Made by a program: the position numbers and the translations under genes. Positions 56,589 through 64,000 of a stretch of DNA of 64,000 bases are shown piece after piece; the stretch's first letter is position 1, and each line of letters starts with the position of its first letter. This DNA is from Sialis fuliginosa. Taxonomy: Eukaryota > Arthropoda > Insecta > Megaloptera > Sialidae. The stretch spans positions 2,976,001 to 3,040,000 of the forward strand of contig OY540814.1 in assembly GCA_961205875.1 (NCBI GenBank), read 5' to 3'. The notes below the pieces were generated by a model, which ran no database searches, had not been told where the DNA came from, and saw only the letters and a program-made list of their open reading frames with translations.

Positions 56589-57339
56589 GTTTTATTTATT
56601 GTTTAAGCTTTCAAAATATATTCACGAAGTTACCCTCACCTACATCAAAATATTGAGAAACACTGGTGTGGTCGTTTTAATAGGTAGCACATCAACCTAA
56701 TTCTAATTACTACACAAACATATTAATCCATTATTGGGCCCCTTCCATTATACTCGTACTGTGCATGTATACATATAGATTTCACCCCCCCCCCCTCACC
56801 CTCTAGCCTGAAGGTTGCGTGTAAGGAAAAATATATGTCATTCTGACCCAATTGTTGTCGTTTGTTATTGTTGTGTTGTAGTTGGCTGTGACAGCCCGTA
56901 TTCAGCATGATGTATGAATTTAAGCTTGAGTACGACCAATGTTGTTGTACTTCTCTATCCGGGGAGGCTTTTGATTAAATTATTATTATTATTATAATAA
57001 CAACGTGGGGGCAGTTAGAATAGGTTTGTCAAAATATGTCGAGTTTAAACTATGTATAATAGAGCGCTGTGCTGAAGGTGGATGAAAAAAAAGTTGCCTG
57101 TTTTTGACGTACCGCTTTCCAATTATATATCGTAGAAACGTCGGAATACTTTTAAAATGTTCGTTATGAAATCTAGTTTTATGATTTAAAATTTGAAATT
57201 ATTCTAAGCAAGCTAATAGTAGTTATAGCCTTTTTAATAAAGCATATAAAAAATATCAATGGCCAATTTACTTTTGTAATTATTGTGTGTGCAATCAATA
57301 AAAAAAATTGAATTTATTTTAACTAGACCGACTTCTCAT
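56589..57339. other. Unassigned DNA with poly-C tract
   Basis: No gene. CACCCCCCCCCCCTCACCC at about 56782-56799. The remainder is AT-rich. Confidence 0.4.
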
Positions 57340-57505
57340 TCCGGTAATAACTATTTACGTAGCGCATGCGAAATATTTCTCCCACGATCATGAAATTTTC
57401 ACAAAATTATATACTTAAATCTTCCTCGTGAAACACTTTATCCATTAGTGAAAATCGGAATAAAATCCGTTCAGTAGTTATTGAGAAAATCGTGCATAGA
57501 CAGAG
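57340..57505 (-). repeat. TTCACTAATGGATAGAG tail repeat, longest copy
   Basis: In plus-strand reading: ATTCCGGTAATAACTATTTA, CGTAGCGCATGCGAAA, CTTCCTCGTGAAACACTTTA, TCCATTAGTGAAAATCGG, AAAATCCGTTCAGTAGTTAT. The same family as 33765, 38355 and 60140, with the fullest body. Confidence 0.65.
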
Positions 57506-57549
57506 ACGCGGCGAGGGACTTTGTTTTATATTACGTATTATGTACAGAT

Positions 57550-58890
57550 ATAAGGTAAATGCACCAGTTATGGCCGCTATAAAAGCAAGTTTTCGTTTTT
57601 AGGTTTCCGAAGAAACCCTATTAATTTCACTTTGTCGTCCGTCCGTCCGTCCTTTTCACTCAAAGCTAAATAGCTCAAAACTATATAAGCTAGAATATGT
57701 AAAATGACACCCTCTAGTAAAATATGTATAAATTTATTGAATAAATAATTGTTCAGGGGGAGCAATAAGGAGCTAAAGCTAGGTAAAAAAAATATTTAAT
57801 TTATACCAAGGCATGTGGCACGTTAAAATGTATAACCAAACAAGCGGAATTTTACCCTTTTTTTATTTTTTTTTCTAAATCAAAAATGGTGCCTGTAGGG
57901 GACTGTGGCATGTCAAAATGTACATCTCAATTAGTAGAATTTGACCATTTTTTAAATTTTTGTTCTAACTCAAAAAAGCGCCTGTAGGGGTTTAAAAGCA
58001 GTATTTTATTTTGTCCCCCCCCACTTCTAACTCTGTACCTACTGGGCTCAAAAAACTTGAAAAAAAAAAATGATAACGAGGCTTTGGTGGGACTACCAAC
58101 GGCAAATACAATATAATTTTAAATTTCTGAATTATAGGGAGGGGCGTCATAGAATTTTTTATTTTGATATTTAGACAAGTGGGGTGTCAAAATATAGATC
58201 TCAATTAATAGAACTTGACACTTTTTTATATTTTTTTCTAACTTAAAAATGTACCTGTAAGTGGTTCCAAACATTCCACGTAGTACGTACTTCTGAACCC
58301 TTATGGCATACACTCGTGTATGTCTTGCCCGAATTATTTTGGATTAATGGGCTTGTTTTTTTGTAATTCTCATGAACTCATGTTACTAATAAAACAAGTA
58401 ACTCTTTATTTAATCAATTTAATTACCAAAGTCCGCAAATATGGATGTTGTTTTGTAAATTATAGCCTTTTATTTTGTTTATGTTTTTCCTCTAGTAATG
58501 AATAAAGTAAAACCAGTAATGAGCACGCAGTAATGGACACTTACTAATCATTACAAAATGATAAGTACTACGGCAGAAAGATATAAAAGAAATAATCGTC
58601 AAATTTGAAACAATGTAAACAGTTGCTATGATAATATAATAATTAAATAAATAAATTTAAAATTAATAATTAAATAAATTATACTAATAATTAGTTTAAA
58701 TGTCCACCATATTGACACCTAGTGGCCGATTGTCATCAAATCACGCTGTAAGACAGTTAAATGTATATAGATCAATATTCAGTAATGGTAGTAATAAAAT
58801 ATCAACACATATTTCTAATTTAGTACATTTAATTAAAGATTTGCCATTACTGGGGTCCTTGACAATACTGGTGCCACACCTTAGTTTAGT
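57550..58890 (+). mobile_element. AGGTACTGG MITE, copy h, split by insertion
   Basis: Left end TATAAGGTAAATGCACCAGT, then TATGGCCGCTATAAAAGCAA, to about 57602. It resumes at TTAATGGGCTTGTTTTTTTG and runs to TTGACAATACTGGTGCCACA, CCTTA at 58890. All internal motifs of copy a are present. A 735-bp element sits in the T-rich stretch close to the left end. Confidence 0.8.
57603..58342 (-). mobile_element. AGGGTTCCGAAG element, copy 2, inserted in a MITE
   Basis: Reverse orientation of copy 1 (25480): TTTTTAGGTTTCCGAAGAAA, GTCCGTCCGTCCGTCC, TTATACCAAGGCATGTGGCA, GAGGCTTTGGTGGGACTACC, and it ends GAACCCTTATGGCATACACT, CGTGTATGTCTTGCCCG. It has only one of the ~300-bp internal units that copy 1 has in duplicate. 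Confidence 0.75.
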
Positions 58891-59250
58891 GTAAAATTAT
58901 ATGTACATTTCTTTTGTATATTTATTATAAAAAATGATTTCAAAATAAACAACAATAACATAATACGTCAGACCCGTTAATCATTTTTCTACATATGTAT
59001 TAACTATTAATCAAACACCAGTCTGGCTGACCCAGGTGATAACTCAGTTATTGAAGATAATTTTTAATTGCTAACATTAAAAATGTATATTTCCTAACTG
59101 AAAACTCGATTTTAGTTCAATTCAATTTGAATATCAAATATTTAGGGTCATTCATTTAGAACTATCAATAAACCAAAAGGGCTAAGCTGTTAGTTACAAA
59201 AATTAAATGGCTGTATCTATATGTATACATAAGGTCATGGAGGCAAATAA
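58891..59250. other. Unassigned AT-rich DNA
   Basis: No gene or repeat recognised. Confidence 0.4.
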
Positions 59251-59736
59251 AAATAAGGCCCACCTTAATTAAAAATGCTATATTTCGGGTAATAAGTTAT
59301 TTATATTAAAGAGGCTGTGTTAATGGTAAACTTTGGTTTAATATTAATCTAAAGAAGTATGAAAACCAAAAACTATGGTGGTATAATAAGGCCACTTAAC
59401 TAAATAATAAACATTTTCAGATAATTATAATGTTATTTTGTATGGGAACTATGTTTTAATGAAAATTTGGCGTAATGTTTGATTAGGTAATTACAGCTAA
59501 TAAATAAAGAATTAATAATTTTATTTTAACATTTATTTTTTATCCATAACGTGCCGATGTTGCATCAATAGCAGCTGCTAAACTATCGCCAGATCACGTT
59601 ATTTCTTCGTTGTAGATGATTTTTTTTATAGAACTATTATTAAATAAAAATGACATCTCAATCTAGAACAAAATATGCGATCATAAATTGTGATAAATAA
59701 TAAAAAGTCCAATCTTAAATTTGGTGGGCCTTATTA
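59251..59736. mobile_element. AATAAGGCCCACC element
   Basis: AATAAGGCCCACCTTAATTA on the left, ATAATAAGGCCCACCAAATT in reverse complement on the right. The interior contains a third ATAATAAGGCCACTTAAC. 486 bp, AT-rich, no ORF. Candidate MITE. Confidence 0.55.
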
Positions 59737-59929
59737 TCCGTAAGGTACTACGTAATATTTTATTTTATTTTATAAAGCAAAAACCTAAAAACAATAGAAA
59801 TCAACTTTTTATCATAAACTATTACCTGATCTGAACAAATAAGAAACATATAATACATAAAAAAATTTAACAAAAATTAAGATTATTTGTTGGTTGTTTT
59901 TATAAAATTGAGCATTCGTCACCATCTCT

Positions 59930-60125
59930 CGCAACAAACTCAGAGGTACCGAAAAGTTAACGCGGCGAGAGACTAATTGATGTGTTAGCTTTGTATAAGT
60001 ACCTTATATGTGTATATAAAAATCCAGACCGATCCAACTATTACAAATGTGTTTTTTTTTTACATGGGCCTTATTACACCCGGGGCCTTATTTGTCGCAG
60101 GTACCTTAGTATAAAAAATAAAGTT
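59930..60125 (+). repeat. Dispersed repeat shared with 11330-11500
   Basis: Plus-strand copy with TTAGCTTTGTATAAGTACCT, AAAAATCCAGACCGATCCAA, GGGCCTTATTACACCCGGGG and TTTGTCGCAGGTACCTTAG. GGGGCCTTATT links it in style to the element at 59251, perhaps the same family. Confidence 0.7.
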
Positions 60126-60139
60126 CCCTGCCGCATCTG

Positions 60140-60310
60140 TCTGCACGATTTTCTCAGTAACTACTGAACGGAATTTATTCCGGTTTTCACTAATGGATAG
60201 AGAGTTTCACGAGGAAGATTTAGGTGTATAATTTGTGTAAATTTCTTGAGGTCGAAAAAAAACAATCGTCGAAGAAGTATCTTTGCGTGCACTGCGTAAA
60301 TAGTTAGCAA
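60140..60310 (+). repeat. TTCACTAATGGATAGAG tail repeat
   Basis: CACGATTTTCTCAGTAACTA, TTATTCCGGTTTTCACTAAT, TTTCACGAGGAAGATTTAGG and TGCGTGCACTGCGTAAATAG. A plus-strand copy of the family at 57340. Confidence 0.65.
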
Positions 60311-60399
60311 TAATAATGTTTAATAAGTTTATTACAGATTAAATTTATACGCGCTAGTATTATATTTTTTTTTTAGAAAAATTATATATTTGTGACATA

Positions 60400-60660
60400 G
60401 CAGATTTTGCACGTCATTTTACTCAAAATGGTGGATAAAATCGCTTTACCTTGTTTAATCAACATAACCTTCGTACAGAAATATAACTATACTAACAAGG
60501 TGTCTAATATTTCGGGGCCAGTCACCCCGGAAGGGCGCGTGAACACCCACCCCTTGCGAAAACCGCCCGGACATGGTCTAAACTCTGATCGCTATCTATC
60601 TCAACGCGTACTGTTATTTATGTAGCCCACAGTGAAACAGTAACACGATAGTCTCACTGC
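60400..60660. other. GC-richer island, unassigned
   Basis: GGGGCCAGTCACCCCGGAAG and CACCCACCCCTTGCGAAAAC. A 72-codon frame (60407-60625) has no recognisable domain. Candidate conserved non-coding element. Confidence 0.3.
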
Positions 60661-60835
60661 AAACAATCTAGCTACAGACATAACACCGTACCGATAGTAA
60701 AGAATTTTTAGGTGTACAGGGTCGTATTTAGTGATGGCAAGATTTGTTCTTATATTTTTCGCTAATAATCCCCTTAGAACCTTTGATTTATTTTATGTCA
60801 ATTAATTAAAAGCATTATAAATATTATTGAAAATA

Positions 60836-61622
60836 CAGTAGAAACCGGTTATAACGACATCGAAGGGACCGGAATTTTAGGTCGTTAAAACCGAATGTCG
60901 TAATAACCGATTATTCGATTTTTTAAGGTAATTTATCGGAAAAACAAAAAATTTCATGAGTATGCTGAAATTTTGTAAAATTCACCATCTGTGAGTGAAG
61001 ATATCGTCAAAATAAAACTAAGAGAATAATATATTTACGAATACTATATGATATTCAGAAGCGACGGAAGCGACACTCCACGTTATTTTACGGAAACATA
61101 GTTTGACATACGAGGTGTGTTCTGATTGGTTACTCTCCACCAATCATGTACGTATACGATTTGAAATCTACATCTGTTTTTTAGAATTAAACCTAACCTA
61201 CAAAACATGATGTATTATGTCAAACAATATTTTTTATTATACAAAAAATTAAAATCAAATATATAATTTAAAACTTTTTATTTGGAAAATTAAATAATAC
61301 ATAGTAGGGTACCTACAGACTATAGACATTATAACATGTATTTATTTTAAATATTCTGTAATTTTAGTTTGTTTGCAACACAGATGTACGTATGTATTTA
61401 AAAAAAATTGAAACAAAAGTCGGTCCGTCGTACAAACCGATAAAATTCTCCGAAAATATTGTAAACAGATAGTCGTTAAAACCGGTATTTCGTTGTAAGC
61501 CATGTCGTTATAAACGGTATATTATAAAAGGCAATCATATGGGATTCAGCCGGGACTTTTATTCTGCGTCGTTATAACCAGTGAGTCGTTATAACCTATG
61601 TCGTTATAACCGGTTTCTACTG
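60836..61622. mobile_element. CAGTAGAAACCGG pogo/Tigger-type element
   Basis: CAGTAGAAACCGGTTATAAC at the left is exactly inverted at the right (GTTATAACCGGTTTCTACTG), with further TCGTTATAAC repeats just inside both ends. Preceded by TA. CAGT-starting ends with (T)CGTTATAACGAC repeats are typical of pogo/Tigger-like Tc1/mariner elements. 787 bp with no transposase frame, hence non-autonomous. Confidence 0.8.
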
Positions 61623-61755
61623 ATGTCTATCTTTTAATTGGTGGAAAAAAAAGGCCGGTAGGTCTATGTATACAACATTACTATATTATAAATATGGTAA
61701 TACTGTAAAATCTATGTTAAATCCATTTATATATCAGAGCTCTTATTAAAGTAGG

Positions 61756-62047
61756 TAATGTCCGGTATTATAAACGAACTAACAAAATTTGCTAGCTAGC
61801 AAGCATATCCAAATGAGGTTTCAAACTTATCTGACAGTTCTCTTGTTTCATGAAGTGTTTAACAATTTTCGCGCATGAGTGGTATGTAAAGACCAACGGT
61901 ATTAAAACAGTGACGACATTATGAAAATTATTGTGTTACAATAAGTTGTAATCCGTAGAAACTAGAAACTATCACAGAATTAATACCTCATTTGAAAGTG
62001 CTTGCTAGCTAGCAAATTTGCTAGCTCCTTTATAATACCGGACATAA
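61756..62047. mobile_element. GCTAGCTAGC MITE, second intact copy
   Basis: TAATGTCCGGTATTATAAAC, TTTGCTAGCTAGCAAGCA on the left; TGCTTGCTAGCTAGCAAATT, TATAATACCGGACATAA on the right. 292 bp. The interior aligns in reverse with 9490-9715. No ORF. Confidence 0.85.
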
Positions 62048-62088
62048 GGCATATGAACACTGACCTTTTAGAAGGACGATAGGTTTAA

Positions 62089-62217
62089 CCCTTTCGAGTC
62101 TTCCAGTGGAATTTGTCACCATTACATTTACATGGCTAAACTTACTGTGCCAATCCGTATTTTTAGCCTGAGCTTTTAAAAATTATTTTCAATATTAAAA
62201 CTTCAGGGTTGAAAGGG
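62089..62217. mobile_element. TTAA MITE, CCCTTTC ends (piggyBac type)
   Basis: CCCTTTCGAGTC at the left and GGTTGAAAGGG at the right, bounded by TTAA at 62085-62088 and 62218-62221. TTAA plus CCCTTT is the classical piggyBac terminus. 129 bp, no ORF. Confidence 0.8.
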
Positions 62218-62221
62218 TTAA

Positions 62222-62604
62222 ATGAGTTAAAACAGAGAATTGATTGTTTTCGTTCGATATAATTGTTTTAAAGAGAATCAATAATGTATTTAGTTGGATT
62301 AAGATTATATTCTAATTTATGATAATATTGTATTCGATATAATATATTGTATAAATTGTTCTATCACATGAAGTTTTTGCGATACCTAACTAATAAGTGA
62401 AAAAATGACGATATTGGTAATTTTTATAAAATTACGAAACAGGATATCTTTTTCTAATGTTTTTGTTCACGGCAACAAATAAAACTATCTATAATTGAAT
62501 ATTTATATCTTCTTTAAAATTAATTTGATATTTGAAAATATTAAAAAAAATATTCTCCCTAGTTAAATTTGATGTCATGTATAAAAAATATAGACGAATA
62601 ATAT
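62222..62604. other. Unassigned AT-rich DNA
   Basis: TTGATTGTTTTCGTTC...AAAGAGAATCAATAA (62238-62285) is weakly inverted and resembles 10175-10225. No gene. Confidence 0.4.
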
Positions 62605-62608
62605 TGAA

Positions 62609-62700
62609 ACTTACCACACACGTTGTTATATTGCTGCATATTTTATAATGAATTTGTTACTCACCTGCAACAAAATAAACATAAATTAAATTAAATTAAC
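62609..62700 (-). other. Recursive-splice-like site with possible 50-nt exon
   Basis: On the minus strand a T-rich tract (62668-62690) ends in CAG (62667-62665), directly followed by GTGAGTAAC (62664-62656). A second donor, GGTAAGTTTC, starts at 62614, leaving a possible 50-nt exon (62664-62615). TTTAATTTAAT upstream could hold a branch point. The layout repeats that at 9743-9800 on the same strand, although the flanking sequences are not obviously homologous. Confidence 0.45.
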
Positions 62701-62801
62701 AGATAAGTGATAAAAATGTAAAGGTTATCAGTTATAATTGATAATAATTGCTATATCATGAATAAATTTGTTCGTAAAGTTTTTGACACATGTTTTATTA
62801 T

Positions 62802-63033
62802 GTGTGTTTACCAAAGTTAAAATCTCCATGTACCTCTTTTGAGAGTTAAGTGTTACCGGCATACCTTTGAGCGTACCCTCAGAGACTTTTTGGGTGAGGG
62901 AGGGGATTTGCATTACAAATAGCAATTTTAAAACTGTTTTTCATATAAAAAAATCAAATACGCTTAACGAAATTAAAAAAAAGAGTAAAAAAATCCCCCT
63001 TGGGGTACGCGTACCACACTTTGGTAAACACTG
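62802..63033. mobile_element. hAT-like MITE, GTGTTTACCAAAGT ends
   Basis: GTGTGTTTACCAAAGTTAAA on the left faces, in reverse complement, CAGTGTTTACCAAAGTGTGG and TACGCGTACCCCAAGG on the right, a well-known hAT terminus style. The right end is better preserved. No 8-bp duplication was seen. Confidence 0.5.
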
Positions 63034-63289
63034 TTTTAAAGAAAAGTTTTTGCTTTTTGTTTATTACAACTTTAAATAGTAATATTTGACAGTAATTGAC
63101 TTGAATGCTATTATAAAAATTATATTCTTTGTACGAAAGGTTGTTTAAATTTTAACCATCACTGTGTTGTTAATACAGATATCTGTTATGATTTATGATA
63201 GTAAAAAAAACAGGTTTTTACTTTCGCATTTGCACGCTAGATGTAATTATACTAACTTAACCTATCGCACGTACAAAATTACACGTATC

Positions 63290-63440
63290 CATTTTTTTAT
63301 TTAATCAATTTTCAGGATACAAAATAGCCTATGTCCTTTCTCAAGATGCAAGCCATCTTCCTGCCAAATTTCAAGCGGTTTGGCTGTGAAAAGGTAACAA
63401 ACAGGCAGATAGACAGAGACATTTATAATATTAGTATCGA
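63290..63440 (+). repeat. LINE/SINE 3'-tail copy
   Basis: CAGGATACAAAATAGCCTAT, CTCAAGATGCAAGCCATCTT, then GGTTTGGCTGTGAAAAGG, ACAGACATTTATAATATTAG. It lacks the ATCAAGATCGG segment by a small deletion. The complete 3' end is present. Confidence 0.7.
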
Positions 63441-63815
63441 TAATTTCACTGCAAATTAAACTCAAAGTTGAAGTAGGTATTATTTTACAATACTTGATAT
63501 AGAAATTATCGTAATTAAATTATTTGTGCGAAATTAACACAAAAGTTAGGTGTACGAGTATTGTGGCTGTATACGTGGAACTTCTCCTATATACAATAGA
63601 CGTGTTAAGATGTGTGTCAGTGGGGTGATAACTGGAAATACCCAAATACAGAGAAACTTGTGTTGTTTGTTTCAATCTTTAAATAATACGTAACATCTGT
63701 TTAAATAATTGCTATGTACGTATGTGTCTGGGTTTTGGGATGTAAGTCACGTGTAATTGATTTAAATCGATCACGTTTTGTTGCATTGATTGTTATGCAA
63801 ATTATGCTTACTTTA
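63441..63815. other. Unassigned AT-rich DNA
   Basis: No gene or repeat recognised. Confidence 0.4.
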
Positions 63816-63949
63816 TAAGGTACTGGCACCAGTCTTGGCCCCATTAAGAGTAAACTGTTTTTTTGGGATTAATGGGTTTCTTTTCTGTAATTCTCATGAA
63901 CTTATGTTATTAATAAAACAAATTTCTCTTTATTAAATCAATTTATCTA
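63816..63949 (+). mobile_element. AGGTACTGG MITE, copy i, truncated
   Basis: TATAAGGTACTGGCACCAGT, then TAATTCTCATGAACTTATG and TTTATTAAATCAATTTA. It stops at about 63949, where another element begins. Confidence 0.8.
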
Positions 63950-64000
63950 TTATACAGGACGACCCATTTTAAGTGCACACCTCTGATAACTTTTTATGGT
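63950..64000 (+). mobile_element. Element start, TACAGGACGACCC, cut by window end
   Basis: TACAGGACGACCCATTTTAA resembles the TACCGGGTGGACCATTTTAA start at 54875. Only 51 bp is visible, so its identity is open. Confidence 0.4.

Noticed and set aside
1..64000. CRISPR arrays, bacterial operons, rRNA genes
   Set aside because: No evenly spaced repeats with unique spacers, no ribosome-binding sites or operon-like ORFs, no rRNA signature. All evidence points to an insect nuclear genome.

Overview
This is eukaryotic, AT-rich, almost certainly insect DNA with no protein-coding gene I can recognise. Many dispersed repeats end in the stereotyped LINE/SINE tail of insects: CTAGCTGTTACCCGCGACTT at the head, then a motif close to ATCGGTTCAGCGGTTTAGC, then runs of CAGACAGA, then TTTATAATATTAGTA. 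This tail is especially common in Lepidoptera, so a moth or butterfly is my best guess, held with moderate confidence. Open reading frames are short, carry no recognisable domain, and several are only the translation of tandem repeats. I therefore list no CDS.

The window is a thick mosaic of non-autonomous mobile elements. Identified by eye: a family with TA-flanked termini AGGTACTGGCACCAGT (nine copies); a family with an inverted GCTTCCTCG / CGAGGAAGC pair and a 3' hairpin (seven copies); families starting TACAGTG, TACAGGG and CAGGGTGATTCA; a GCTAGCTAGC-rich MITE (three copies); a GTTCACGACTGACC element (two copies); two TTAA-flanked piggyBac-type MITEs; hAT-type ends and one hAT-type MITE with an 8-bp duplication; and a CAGTAGAAACCGG pogo/Tigger-type element. 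Many are nested, so relative ages can be read.

By region: 1-9.7 kb is AT-rich sequence with LINE tails and a possible terminal-inverted-repeat element. 9.7-10.9 kb holds a recursive-splice-like signal, a 91-bp-arm hairpin and a nested MITE pair. 11-22 kb is mostly anonymous DNA with GCTTCC copies. 23.05-24.28 kb is a roughly 490-bp-arm palindrome whose arms each carry a tRNA-like A box/B box unit. 24.8-38.4 kb is dense nested MITEs. 40.6-41.06 kb is a diverged tandem array with a period near 135 bp. 42.3-43.6 kb is a foldback element invaded by a TACAGTG MITE. 44.165-50.521 kb is the most striking object: a 6.36-kb Foldback-like palindrome whose arms are made of two tandem arrays (units of about 16 bp and about 120 bp), itself invaded by a second foldback. 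51-64 kb holds further MITEs, CpG-richer islands and a second recursive-splice-like signal.

The two strict CAG|GTGAGTAA junctions lie on the minus strand 52.9 kb apart. Each has a T-rich tract before it and a second splice-donor-like motif 39 or 50 nt downstream. Together with the absence of genes, they suggest that the window may lie inside one giant intron of a minus-strand gene. That is inference and needs RNA evidence.
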